Source: Sulfurimicrobium sp963779055 (GTDB lineage: Bacteria; Pseudomonadota; Gammaproteobacteria; Burkholderiales; Sulfuricellaceae). From it: DNA of 64,000 nt. Positions 1-8,599 of the stretch are shown piece by piece. The notes beneath the pieces are model-generated. The model worked only from the letters and a program-made list of their open reading frames with translations. It did not search any database and was not told the origin of the DNA. The DNA lies in assembly GCA_963779055.1 (NCBI GenBank), contig CAVZWN010000004.1:124001-188000 (forward strand). The letters are read 5' to 3'. The position numbers and the translations under genes were made by a program. How positions within the stretch are numbered: position 1 is the first letter of the stretch; each line of letters begins with the position of its first letter.

Positions 1-2756
1 CACTGTGCGCCGGTGGGGATATGAGTCGCAGGTTTGTTCAGTGCATTGACGGCTGTGTAGGCCCCGCTATGACAGGTCGAACACTGGCCGGTCAGCCCAG
101 AGTGGTTCATTTTAGCCGGCTTGAATGCGGTGTAATTTGTATGGCATGCATCGCACTGGGTGCTGGTGGGAATGTGTGTTACCGGCTTGCCAAGCACGGT
201 GGAGCCGTTGTGGCAACTCGAGCAGGTGCCGGTCGCCGTGGCAGCATGGGTGTAGGTGGCGCCAGCCCAGGTTATCGTCGACTTGTGGCAAGTATCGCAC
301 TGCGCCGTGGTCGTCAGGTGGGTGGGAGTTTTGGCCTGGGCGTTGACCGCGATATAGGTTCCGCTATGACAGCTGGAGCAGTTTCCAGCGGCGACTGGCC
401 CGGTGGTGCTGCCATGGTTCATGGCCGCTGGTGCGAAGGCGCTGGTGTTGGTATGGCAGGTATCGCATTGAGCCGTGGTTGGAATGTGATTGGTCGGCTT
501 GCCCAGGGCGCTGGTGCCGTTGTGGCAGGTTGCGCAGCGGCCCGAGACAGCAGGCGTGGCTGAGGCATGATTGAAGGTGCCGGTTGCCCAGCTGACAGTC
601 GAATTATGACAGGTGTCACACTGAGCCGTAGTCGAAATGTGGGTCGGGGTCTTCATCTGCGCATTCTGTGCGATGAAAGCGCCGCCATGGCAATTCGAGC
701 ACGAGCCCTGAAGGCCGGCGTGGCTCATCACCGATGGTGTCCATGCAACAAAACCACCAGTGTGGCAAGTATCGCACTGGGAAATGGTCGGAATATGGTT
801 AACCGGCTTGGCCTGCGCATTGGCGTATGCATAGCTGCCGCTATGGCAGCTGGAACACTGACCAGACGTCCCCGAGTGGCTCATCCGCGCTGGCCTGAAA
901 GCCGAGAAGCCGGTGTGACAGGTATCACACTGCGCACTGGTGGGGATGTGGTTGGTCGGCTTGCCAAGCGCCGTTGTTCCATTGTGACAACTGGAACACT
1001 TGCCGTTGGCGCTGGCGTCGTGCGCGTAAACTGCCGTTGCCCAGGAAATGGTAGAAGTGTGGCAGGTATCGCACTGAGCACTGGTGCTGACGTGCGTTAC
1101 GGGCTTCATCTGGGCATTCTGGGCAAGATAGGCGCCACTGTGGCAGGAAGAGCACAAGCCGGTAAGCCCGCTGTGATTCATTGCCGCTGGATTCCAGTTG
1201 ACGAAGCCGCTGACGTGGCAGGTATCGCACTGCGCGATGCTGGGAATGTGGTTGATCGGGCGCGCCAGCGCATTGGCGAAAAGATATGAGCCATTGTGGC
1301 AGGTCGAGCACTGGCCGCTCATGCCACTATGGTTCATCTGGGCCGGCTTGAAGGCGGTAAAGCTGGAGTGGCAACTGTCGCACTGCGCCCCGGTGGGGAT
1401 ATGGGTAGACGGCTTACCCAGAGCCGCGACGCTGTTATGGCAGCTCGAGCAGCGGCCCGATACCGCAGGCGTAGTTGCTGCGTGATTAAAGGTGGCTGTC
1501 GCCCAGGAGGACGTAGAGCTATGACAGGTATCGCACTGGGCAGAAGTGCCGATATGGGTTGCCGGTTTGGTCTGAGCATTCTGGGAAAGGAAAACACCAC
1601 TGTGACAAGTCGAGCACTTGCCCGTCATCCCCGCATGGCTCATCGTCGCTGGCGACCAGGTTACGAAGCCGCCGACATGACAGGAGTCGCACTGCGCCGT
1701 GGTCGGGATGTGCATGTTTGGTTTAGCTTGCGCATTGGCAAAATTGTAGGAGCCGCTGTGACAACCCGAACACTGGCCAACCGTGCCGATGTGGTTCATT
1801 TGTGCCGGTTTGAAAGCCGCGAAATTGGTGTGGCAGCTATCGCACTGTTTCGCAGTTGGAATATGGTTTGTGGGTTTTCCAAGGGCATTGACACTGTTAT
1901 GGCAGTCAGAGCAGCGACCGACCACAGACGGCATGATCGTGACGTGGTCAGGCTTCGCAGCGGTCGCCCATGATGTTGTTGAAGTGTGGCAAGTATCGCA
2001 TTGCGCTGTCGTGGCGATATGGGTTGCCGGCTTGGACTGGGCATTTTGTGAAAGGAAGGCGCCGCTGTGGCAGGAAGAGCAATTTCCGGCAGCAACGGGG
2101 CCACTCATGTTGGCATGCATCCCGCTTACGCCAACTGAGATCGGTGCAAAAGATACCCCGGCAGCATGGCAGGAATCACAGGAAGCCAAAGTAGGAATGT
2201 GGGTGGCAGGCTTTCCAGTGGCACGCGTTCCGTTATGACAGGAAGCGCAGGTTCCTGGAACGACTAGAGCGTGGGTATATCCGGCGGGCAGCCAGGACGA
2301 GGTTTTGTGGCACGAATCGCAAGAAGATTTTGTCGGTAGGTGCGTGGCTGGTTTGCCTGTAGCCGTACCTCCGTTATGGCAGGTATTACATGTGCCCGGC
2401 ACAATTCCCTGGGTTACCCGGTGCTGAAAACTGCTAGGTGTCCAGCTGATATTTCCATGGCAGGAGTCGCAAGCAGTTGTCGTCGGAATATGAGTGGCCG
2501 GTTTCCCAGGAGCCTGCCCCCCCGGGCGATGACAGGTTGCGCAATCGCGCGGCGTGCCGCGGAAAAGACCTTGGGTGTGACAGGATTCGCAATTTACCTT
2601 GGCGTGGGCGCCATCCAGATAAAAGCCGGTGGTGTTGTGATTAAAAGACAAGCCTCCGGAAGCCGGAGTTTCAGCCAGTGCCAGACCAGAAATGATCTGA
2701 GCCAGCAGAAAAAAAATCACCAAGGTCAAATGCCTTAGCAGAAGACAATATTTCAT
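1..2756 (-). CDS. Giant multihaem cytochrome c (at least 34 CxxCH), C-terminus cut by window edge
   Basis: The frame is open from the ATG at 2756 to the left edge (about 918 codons, no stop seen), so the C-terminus is missing. The N-terminus has a clear signal peptide: basic start, hydrophobic stretch, then ALA-E, giving export to the periplasm. I count about 34 CxxCH haem c motifs, mostly CDTCH, CDSCH and CSSCH. From about residue 250 the haem sites form a six-haem super-repeat of about 155 residues, recognised by the linkers SWATA, ALGKP, AFKPA, ANAQAK, FVxWxP and QNAQ. No other enzymatic domain is visible. It lies 193 bases after a 24-haem cytochrome in the same orientation, so the two are probably co-expressed with the membrane cytochrome upstream. 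By analogy with large cytochromes of iron oxidisers and metal reducers it may be an extracellular or trans-envelope wire. The function is inference; haem binding and export are well supported. Confidence 0.93.
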   Translation of the reverse strand, partial: MKYCLLLRHLTLVIFFLLAQIISGLALAETPASGGLSFNHNTTGFYLDGAHAKVNCESCHTQGLFRGTPRDCATCHRPGGQAPGKPATHIPTTTACDSCHGNISWTPSSFQHRVTQGIVPGTCNTCHNGGTATGKPATHLPTKSSCDSCHKTSSWLPAGYTHALVVPGTCASCHNGTRATGKPATHIPTLASCDSCHAAGVSFAPISVGVSGMHANMSGPVAAGNCSSCHSGAFLSQNAQSKPATHIATTAQCDTCHTSTTSWATAAKPDHVTIMPSVVGRCSDCHNSVNALGKPTNHIPTAKQCDSCHTNFAAFKPAQMNHIGTVGQCSGCHSGSYNFANAQAKPNMHIPTTAQCDSCHVGGFVTWSPATMSHAGMTGKCSTCHSGVFLSQNAQTKPATHIGTSAQCDTCHSSTSSWATATFNHAATTPAVSGRCSSCHNSVAALGKPSTHIPTGAQCDSCHSSFTAFKPAQMNHSGMSGQCSTCHNGSYLFANALARPINHIPSIAQCDTCHVSGFVNWNPAAMNHSGLTGLCSSCHSGAYLAQNAQMKPVTHVSTSAQCDTCHTSTISWATAVYAHDASANGKCSSCHNGTTALGKPTNHIPTSAQCDTCHTGFSAFRPARMSHSGTSGQCSSCHSGSYAYANAQAKPVNHIPTISQCDTCHTGGFVAWTPSVMSHAGLQGSCSNCHGGAFIAQNAQMKTPTHISTTAQCDTCHNSTVSWATGTFNHASATPAVSGRCATCHNGTSALGKPTNHIPTTAQCDTCHTNTSAFAPAAMNHGSTTGPVAAGNCSSCHSGTYIAVNAQAKTPTHLTTTAQCDTCHKSTITWAGATYTHAATATGTCSSCHNGSTVLGKPVTHIPTSTQCDACHTNYTAFKPAKMNHSGLTGQCSTCHSGAYTAVNALNKPATHIPTGAQ

Positions 2757-2949
2757 CTATTGACAAGCCATGGGGATTTTCATGTTTTTCTCTCATTAGC
2801 CGTCAAAAATTGGCATATGAATTATTGTTTAATTTTTTTGCATTCTATGACAAATATCAACTAATACTCCATTACATTTGTTTAATTTTTGTAGAAATAT
2901 TCTGATGCTCCGTGTTATGGATGAGTGCAATAACGGTGAGCCACCGCTT

Positions 2950-4770
2950 TTACCTGCGCACTTTCTTCCAGTTACTCGTCACATGGCACCGCTCACACTG
3001 CCCGCTGAAGCCGCCATTATGAACATCGTCCTTCAGGTGGCAGGCGACACAAGCCTTGCCAGGTTTGCCCAGGCTACCAGCGGGCTCCTTATGGCAGTCG
3101 TAACAGGCCACTTTTGTGTGCCCCCCATCAAGCACAAAGTGTGTTGTGCCATGATCGAAGTCCCAGGTTTTCCAGGTGCCGGTGTAATGACAAGTTTCGC
3201 ACTTGGTGCCAAAGCGCTGCTTGTGCTTGTCATCTTTCTCATGACACGCATTGCAGGCAGACGGCGCATCGTGGAATGCCGGCGTCTGATGGCACTTTTT
3301 GCACTCCGTCTTGACGTGGCTGCCAGTCAGCGGGAAGCGTGACTTGTTATGGTCATAGGGGGCGTCTTGCCAGCGCTTTTCATTGTGGCAACTTTCGCAC
3401 TTGTTGCCGAGCTGGTTCTTGTGCTTGTCATCCTTCCCGTGGCAGGAAACGCACTGACTTCCCAGCTTCTGCTGCCGGTAGAGCGCCCCTTTCTCTGGCA
3501 AATGGCAGGCATCACATTTGGTTTGCTGATGTTTTCCCATCAGCTTGTACTTGGTATCCCGGTTATGGTCAAAGGTGCTGGCTGTCCATTTCTTCTCGTT
3601 ATGGCAGCTCTCGCACTTGTTGCCATAACGCCCCTTGTGTCCTTTTTCCTGATCGTCTTTTTTGTGGCAGGCTACGCACTCCTTTTCCAGCTTGAGCTTG
3701 GCATTCGGGCCTGACACGCCACCCTTGTGACAGGTATCGCACTTGGCATCCTTGTGCTTGTCGCGCAACGGAAAATGGGTGTCATCATGATTGAAGTTCG
3801 AGTTCTTCCATCCGCGCTCGTTGTGACAGCTTTCGCACTTCTCTCCCAGGCCGCCTCTGTGACCTTTTTCCTGGTCATCCTTTTTATGGCAGGCAACACA
3901 CTTGTCCGGCAGTTTGTGCTGGTAAATCTGTCCTTTCTCCGGCAGGTGGCAGCTGTTGCATTTGACCTGGTTATGCTTGCCACGCAAGGGATAACGGGTG
4001 TCAGCATCGTGGTTAAAGCGCAGCTCCTTCCAGCCTTTGTCGTTGTGGCAGCTATCGCACTTGGTGCCATACAAACCCTTGTGCCCCTTCTCCTGATCGA
4101 TTTTCTTATGGCAACCGTTACAGGTTAGCGGTGTCTGCTGGTAGGTTTTGTCAGCATGGCACTCTGTGCACTTGACCTCGGCGTGTTTTCCGCCAAGTAG
4201 CGGAAACTTGGTCTTCTCGTGATCAAATTTGGCTTCTTTCCAGTTCTTGTCGTTGTGGCAATTTTCGCATTTCGTGCCCAGCTTGCCCTTGTGGCCTTTT
4301 TCCTGGTCATCCTTCCTGTGGCAGTCATTGCACAGTTTGGGGGCATCGCGGAACTTGGTTTTTGCAAGGTGACAACTCTCACACTTGACGCGAGCCTCCT
4401 TATGCGCGCCCTTGAGAAGGAAATCAGTATGACTGTGGTCGAACTTGCCCTTATCGAATCCTGCAATTTTTGCATTGCGGCCCTTGTGATCGGTATGGCA
4501 ATTGCGACAATTCTTATCATCAAGGTGGCCGTGCATCCCGCTCTTGGCGTTGATGTCCACGGCAATTTCCTTATGGCAATCGGTGCAGAGTCGTGCCTGA
4601 GCAGCCTTGTCAAAGTGCTGGTGGCACTTGTTGCAATCCAGTTCGTACTTGGCGTGGCCGTGAATTACCTCACCTGGCATCAAGGCCTTTTCAAAAGAAT
4701 CGGCGGAGGCAAGGCCTGTAAAGCAGGCCAGGAAAAAACACAGGCTAGTAAAGATGAACCGCAATGACAT
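2950..4770 (-). CDS. 24-haem periplasmic cytochrome c
   Basis: The 606-residue product starts at the ATG at 4770 (MSLRFIFTSL), chosen because it gives a clean signal peptide ending LASA-DS. Reading further upstream would add residues with no signal-like character. I count 24 CxxCH motifs. They are organised as a three-haem unit of about 70 residues repeated some seven times. Each unit runs: CESCHN, a tryptophan, an FDH, a PLxGKH stretch, a second CxxCH, then CVACHKKDDQEKGHKG. The protein is rich in lysine and histidine, the latter supplying distal haem ligands. Its start overlaps the end of the upstream membrane cytochrome gene by 26 bases, indicating translational coupling. A role as periplasmic electron shuttle between that membrane protein and the larger cytochrome downstream is inference from gene order. 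Confidence 0.93.
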   Translation of the reverse strand: MSLRFIFTSLCFFLACFTGLASADSFEKALMPGEVIHGHAKYELDCNKCHQHFDKAAQARLCTDCHKEIAVDINAKSGMHGHLDDKNCRNCHTDHKGRNAKIAGFDKGKFDHSHTDFLLKGAHKEARVKCESCHLAKTKFRDAPKLCNDCHRKDDQEKGHKGKLGTKCENCHNDKNWKEAKFDHEKTKFPLLGGKHAEVKCTECHADKTYQQTPLTCNGCHKKIDQEKGHKGLYGTKCDSCHNDKGWKELRFNHDADTRYPLRGKHNQVKCNSCHLPEKGQIYQHKLPDKCVACHKKDDQEKGHRGGLGEKCESCHNERGWKNSNFNHDDTHFPLRDKHKDAKCDTCHKGGVSGPNAKLKLEKECVACHKKDDQEKGHKGRYGNKCESCHNEKKWTASTFDHNRDTKYKLMGKHQQTKCDACHLPEKGALYRQQKLGSQCVSCHGKDDKHKNQLGNKCESCHNEKRWQDAPYDHNKSRFPLTGSHVKTECKKCHQTPAFHDAPSACNACHEKDDKHKQRFGTKCETCHYTGTWKTWDFDHGTTHFVLDGGHTKVACYDCHKEPAGSLGKPGKACVACHLKDDVHNGGFSGQCERCHVTSNWKKVRR

Positions 4771-5632
4771 GAGCGATCCCGCTGAAGACAAGCAGATAAA
4801 TGAAAGGCACATGGGCAATGTGCCAGAGCGAGAACAGCTTTGCCCAGCTGGAAAGCTGGGCAAGCCGGATGATGGCATACACATAATCATCAATCTGCTG
4901 CTTGGCTAAGTTGTAGTGCAGAATGAGTTGAGGGTAGGACCAGTGTTTCTTTTTTGCCTCGGCTGCCAAGGCTTTTTTTGCATCTTGACGTATTTTGCGT
5001 GACAGCCTTTTGCCTTTGTGGCGCAACGTCATGAATCGCCACATGCGTTGTGGTGTGCTGTCGATCTTGGCAAAAGCCAGCTGATGAAATTCTTCAAGTC
5101 TTTGCTCGATGTCAGGCCTCAGCGCAAAAACCGAGCCGATGTGATCCTGTCGCTCCTTGAACTCTGCCTCAAGATCAGCCAGAGTCAACTCCCTGCCATA
5201 GAGGCCACGGTGGATGTGGCGGTAGACAAAACGGCCAACCACACCGCTGATGGCGACAAGCAGCATGGCGTATAATGCAATGCTGGCGTTTATCGAACCG
5301 ATCTTGAAAGTGGAATGGAACAGGATCAGCACCGGGCCGCCGATGCCCATGAACATGTGGTAACGGAACCAGGATTCCATTTGTCCCAGTCGGCCCAAAA
5401 AGCGAACGCGCTTGCGCAAAGGGTAAAGTAACAGGCTCAGTATCATCAACCCGCCCGCCAGGCCGAGGTTGTAACCCAGATCCGAACCCGCCTTAAAAAA
5501 GTCGGCGAACGCCACCAGCCAAGCCAGACTCAGGACCAGCAACGTCAGCAGGACGACCGAAAGGCGCCACACCCACAGCAGAGCCTTTTCTATGCCCAGC
5601 TTGGTTTGTATCCCCATGGAAATTGAGTTCAT
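4745..5632 (-). CDS. Membrane b-type cytochrome (ferric-reductase/cytochrome b-like)
   Basis: About 295 residues if the start is MNSIS at 5632; MGIQT at 5617 and a MRHIL start at 5662 are alternatives, none with a strong Shine-Dalgarno. At least five hydrophobic helices are visible: near residues 15-40, 50-70, 90-110 and 115-135, and one at the C-terminus. Histidines lie in several of them (RYHMF, LFHST, WHIAH, IAHVIAVH), as expected for a di-haem b cytochrome. A long charged cytoplasmic stretch separates helices four and five. The gene precedes and overlaps the 24-haem cytochrome gene, so it probably exchanges electrons between quinone and that periplasmic cytochrome. The exact family is not certain; haem b binding is inferred from the histidines. 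Confidence 0.75.
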   Translation of the reverse strand: MNSISMGIQTKLGIEKALLWVWRLSVVLLTLLVLSLAWLVAFADFFKAGSDLGYNLGLAGGLMILSLLLYPLRKRVRFLGRLGQMESWFRYHMFMGIGGPVLILFHSTFKIGSINASIALYAMLLVAISGVVGRFVYRHIHRGLYGRELTLADLEAEFKERQDHIGSVFALRPDIEQRLEEFHQLAFAKIDSTPQRMWRFMTLRHKGKRLSRKIRQDAKKALAAEAKKKHWSYPQLILHYNLAKQQIDDYVYAIIRLAQLSSWAKLFSLWHIAHVPFIYLLVFSGIAHVIAVHLY

Positions 5633-5775
5633 TCGATTTGGTATTATTAGTATGTGCCGCATTCTATTTATTTTATGAGATTTCAGCAAAGTTAACTTTC
5701 TGTCATGTTTGTTACTCCGTAGTTCGGAGTAATGGCGATTATTATTCAAGCACTTTTTTAAAATCGACCTCACCA

Positions 5776-7071
5776 ATGTCCGATATTTACTTTTATCTTG
5801 TTCCAGCTTTGTTCGTCTTGGCCACAGCCACACTGCACGTTCGGGCTCATAAAAAGGCTTCCTGTCGTCATGCTGAAGTGCTGAAAGAGGCGGTGGAGGC
5901 CGGTCTGACAGAACCACCTTCGCTGCACCCGGTCGTTGACACCTCTATATGCATAGGTTCAGGAGCCTGCGTCAGAGCCTGCCCAGAAAGCGCATTGGGC
6001 GTCATTAGCGGCAAGGGCCTGCTGGTCAATCCGTCGCACTGCATCGGCCATGGTGCCTGTGCACCTTCATGCCCGGTCGGCGCGATCAAACTGGTATTCG
6101 GCACGGCTAAACGTGGCATGGAAATTCCCCAGGTTTCGCCCGAATTCGAAACCAATGTGCCAGGCCTGTTCATCGCCGGTGAACTGGGCGGGATGGGGCT
6201 GATCCGAAATGCCGTGAAGCAGGGGTCTCAGGCCATCGGCACTATCGCTGGAAGAGCCAGAGGGAAGGCGGATTTCGATGTGGTCATCGTTGGTGCCGGA
6301 CCAGCCGGGATATCTGCTTCGCTCGCCGCAAAACAGAGCAATCTGCGCTATGTCACCATCGAACAGGAGGATTCGCTCGGTGGTACAACCTACCACTATC
6401 CACGCAACAAACTGGTGATGACCGCGCCGATGAACCTGCCCTTGATCGGCGAGATCAAGGTACGCGAGGTGAGCAAGGAGGCACTGATGGAGATCTGGCG
6501 CGGTGTGCTGGACAAGGCCAAGCTGGATGTCCACTTCAGCGAGCGGATGGAAGATATCAGCCAGGAAGACGGCATATTCGTGGTCAAGACCAACAAGGGC
6601 AGCTACCGTGCTGCCAATGTCCTGCTCGCCATCGGCCGGCGCGGCACGCCGCGCAAACTCGGCGCCAAGGGAGAGGAACACCCCAAGGTCGTCTACCGCC
6701 TGATTGAAGCCGAGCAATACCGTGAAAGTCACGTGCTGGTAGTGGGTGGCGGCGATAGCGCGCTTGAAGCCGCACTGGACGTCAGCGACCAACCTGGTAC
6801 TACGGTCACGCTTTCTTATCGCAGCAATGCCTTCAGCCGGGTCAAGCCGAAGAACCGCGACCGGCTCGACCAGGCCATCGCCAAGCAGCGCATCCAAGTC
6901 ATCCTCGAATCCAGTGTCAAGGAAATCACCCCTGATCAGGTCAGACTAGAAAAAGGGGAAGAAATGATTGAGCTACCCAACCAAGCGATTATCGTCTGCG
7001 CAGGCGGCGAGCTACCAACCCCTATGCTCAAGAAAATCGGCATTCAGGTGGAAGCGCACTACGGCACATGA
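5776..7071 (+). CDS. Membrane-anchored FeS/FAD pyridine-nucleotide oxidoreductase
   Basis: The 431-residue product starts at ATG 5776 (MSDIYFYL), which places one N-terminal hydrophobic anchor at residues 4-20. Two ferredoxin-like cysteine motifs follow, CIGSGACVRACP and CIGHGACAPSCP. After them comes a thioredoxin-reductase-like two-Rossmann flavoprotein: FAD-binding VIVGAGPAG, then NAD(P)-binding VVGGGDSALEA. In both FeS motifs the usual second cysteine is replaced (Ser in the first, His in the second), so cluster type is uncertain. The redox-active CxxC of true thioredoxin reductases is not evident. The gene diverges from the cytochrome b/multihaem operon, with about 140 AT-rich bases between. 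It could feed electrons from NAD(P)H to that chain or take them from it; this is inferred from context. Confidence 0.85.
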   Translation: MSDIYFYLVPALFVLATATLHVRAHKKASCRHAEVLKEAVEAGLTEPPSLHPVVDTSICIGSGACVRACPESALGVISGKGLLVNPSHCIGHGACAPSCPVGAIKLVFGTAKRGMEIPQVSPEFETNVPGLFIAGELGGMGLIRNAVKQGSQAIGTIAGRARGKADFDVVIVGAGPAGISASLAAKQSNLRYVTIEQEDSLGGTTYHYPRNKLVMTAPMNLPLIGEIKVREVSKEALMEIWRGVLDKAKLDVHFSERMEDISQEDGIFVVKTNKGSYRAANVLLAIGRRGTPRKLGAKGEEHPKVVYRLIEAEQYRESHVLVVGGGDSALEAALDVSDQPGTTVTLSYRSNAFSRVKPKNRDRLDQAIAKQRIQVILESSVKEITPDQVRLEKGEEMIELPNQAIIVCAGGELPTPMLKKIGIQVEAHYGT

Positions 7072-7208
7072 GACGCAACGCGGACAAAAAAAACACTCCA
7101 CGAAATCATGAAAACCGCTTGAAATGGCAATCAAAGGCTGGGGTTTGCCATTAGAAACATGGGCTATATGCAATCTGAGGTGGGAAATCATGACTTTCCT
7201 ACCGCAGA

Positions 7209-7440
7209 CTATCTGCTTCGGCGATCTCTGTCAGGTTGGAAAACAGTCTTGGCCGAATCAGTACGTGCAGAAGACCAGAACACCAACTCCAAATAGGCGG
7301 CATCGTAGACAGATAGCTTATAGCGCCGCGCGAGGTGCAAAGTGTTACCCAAGGCATGTGTCGCCGTCGCTTGATCGGTCACGATGTTGAGCCTACCGAG
7401 GAAGGCAACAATGCGTGACAAGAACTCATCCACAGGCTTG
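7209..7440 (-). pseudogene. Fragment of a PIN-domain toxin (VapC-like)
   Basis: The minus strand encodes DEFLSRIVAF, then ARRYKLSVYDAAYLEL. That is the C-terminal half of a VapC-type PIN ribonuclease, including the conserved YDAAYLEL helix. The N-terminal half with the first catalytic aspartates is absent. The sequence loses similarity right after LEL, where the normal LPLATLD segment should follow. There is no start codon in a sensible context and no antitoxin gene nearby. It abuts the end of the integrase remnant and runs in the same direction, so it is probably debris from the same mobile element. It is not expected to make a functional toxin. Confidence 0.65.
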
Positions 7441-7442
7441 CG

Positions 7443-8012
7443 ACCACAAGCCCTTCCTGACGGGCCTCCATGCCGCTATAGGCCTCCAGACTGGCTTGAA
7501 TCATGACGTAGGCCAGCCGCCTCCAGACATCCGGGGCAAAATCAGGCTGATAGCCACGCCCCACCAGAAGCAGCCGGGTCAAGTCCATCATGGGTTCGAG
7601 ATTGCCCATAGCCAGTTGACGCCCCGAGGCTTTGAAAGCCTCATCAATATGCAGACCATAGACTTTGATCTCATCGGGACCTAGGCCGGAGATGCGGGTT
7701 TACTCATCTGTTTCAAGCAACTAGGCATGCATGAGATTACTGAAAAGAATTTCCAGCTCGGCTAACGGCACGTGTCGTGTACGGTGTGAACCTTCACGGG
7801 AATTCGGTTCGATAGGAATATTATCGAGTTTGACCCTGGCCTCGGCAAGAAGCACATCTACATCTACAGCAACACGCTTGCATTCACGTGCAGCTTTGGC
7901 GTAATCACGACCGAGTGATTTTTTTCGCGCTTTCCAACAATGGAAAGCGGCTCTGCGGGACTGCCTGGCGAAAATAGTAGGAGTTATCTATGCGGGTAAG
8001 GTATTGGGGCAT
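7443..8012 (-). pseudogene. Degraded tyrosine-type integrase (N-terminal part only)
   Basis: An ATG at 8012 opens MPQYLTRIDNSYYFRQAVPQ, typical of the N-terminal DUF6538-like domain of phage and island integrases. The frame stops at 7905-7907. The same domain continues one base out of frame (SLGRDYAKAARECKR) after a run of seven A, to a TAG at 7721-7723. A third piece in another frame (GYQPDFAPDVWRRLAYVMIQ) matches the helical region that precedes the catalytic domain. The recombinase domain with its R-H-R-Y residues is missing; a vapC fragment replaces it. The gene starts 92 bases beyond the 3-prime end of tRNA-Asp in the same orientation, the usual position of an island integrase at its attachment site. 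Confidence 0.7.
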
Positions 8013-8064
8013 TGCCTGTCCTTGCGGACCGCAGTTTGTACCCTTCCTTTGCACCCTGAAAATA

Positions 8065-8098
8065 CCAAAGCTGTTGATTATATAATCAACAGCTTTGG
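8065..8098 (-). terminator. Perfect 34-bp palindrome after tRNA-Asp, probable terminator
   Basis: Two perfect 17-base arms (CCAAAGCTGTTGATTAT and its reverse complement) meet with no unpaired spacer. It begins six bases past the CCA end of tRNA-Asp and is followed on the minus strand by TATTTTC. Read as RNA it forms a strong hairpin with an AU-rich tip, so it most likely ends the tRNA-Val/tRNA-Asp transcript. Its length and perfection would also suit a protein-binding or recombination site at the island junction. Confidence 0.6.
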
Positions 8099-8104
8099 AA
8101 ATGT

Positions 8105-8181
8105 TGGCGGAGTGGACGGGACTCGAACCCGCGACCCCCGGCGTGACAGGCCGGTATTCTAACCAACTGAACTACCACTCC
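8105..8181 (-). tRNA. tRNA-Asp (GTC anticodon)
   Basis: The minus strand reads GGAGTGGTAGTTCAGTTGG at the 5-prime end, has CCTGTCACG in the anticodon loop (GTC), a GGTTCGAGTCC T-arm, and ends in an encoded CCA. The acceptor stem GGAGTGG pairs with CCACTCC. Length is 77 nt. It follows tRNA-Val by 18 bases in the same transcript and its 3-prime end faces an integrase remnant, making it the likely former attachment site. Confidence 0.96.
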
Positions 8182-8199
8182 ATAAACCTTAAGCACAAC

Positions 8200-8275
8200 T
8201 GGTGGGTGCTGACGGGGTCGAACCGCCGACATTCGCCTTGTAAGGGCGACGCTCTACCAACTGAGCTAAGCACCC
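8200..8275 (-). tRNA. tRNA-Val (TAC anticodon)
   Basis: The minus strand begins GGGTGCTTAGCTCAGTTGG, has CCTTACAAGG in the anticodon arm (TAC, reading GTA and GTG valine codons), a GGTTCGACCCC T-arm and an encoded CCA. Length is 76 nt. It lies between hupB and tRNA-Asp, all on the minus strand, and the two tRNAs are probably processed from one transcript. Confidence 0.96.
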
Positions 8276-8326
8276 TGATGATTTTTTAATCGGGGACTTT
8301 TTAAAGTCCTCAAAATCAAAGAGCGG

Positions 8327-8599
8327 CTAGTTTACAGCATCTTTGAGCGCTTTGCCAGCTCTAAATTTAGGAGTTTTTGCGGCCTTGATTTTGATGGTTG
8401 CGCCGGTGCGTGGATTGCGGCCGTTACGGGCAGCGCGTTTACCCACGTAGAAGGTACCAAAACCAACCAGGGTCACCATATCGCCTTTTTTCATGGCACC
8501 CTTTACAGCAGCAACTGCAGCATCCAGAGCGCGGCCAGCAGCAGCCTTGGACATGTCAGCATCTTTTGCGATCGCGTCAATCAGCTCAGATTTGTTCAC
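8327..8599 (-). CDS. hupB: DNA-binding protein HU-beta
   Basis: The 90-residue product starts MNKSELIDAIAKDADMSK and carries the HU signature GFGTF followed by the DNA-binding arm RAARNGRNPRTG, then ends in AKTPKFRAGKALKDAVN. It dimerises and bends DNA in the nucleoid. It sits about 110 bases downstream of lon on the same strand, the arrangement found in many proteobacteria, and is followed by two tRNA genes. Length and sequence are fully typical. Confidence 0.97.
   Translation of the reverse strand: MNKSELIDAIAKDADMSKAAAGRALDAAVAAVKGAMKKGDMVTLVGFGTFYVGKRAARNGRNPRTGATIKIKAAKTPKFRAGKALKDAVN

Noticed and set aside
567..1973. Overlapping plus-strand open frames at the left end with repeated AGIAL-like motifs
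   Set aside because: The periodic pattern is the reverse complement of the CxxCH repeats of the giant cytochrome; none has a plausible start or known family.
7072..7208. A gene between the flavoprotein and the vapC fragment
   Set aside because: Only short frames without start signals or family resemblance are visible; the stretch looks like decayed non-coding DNA.
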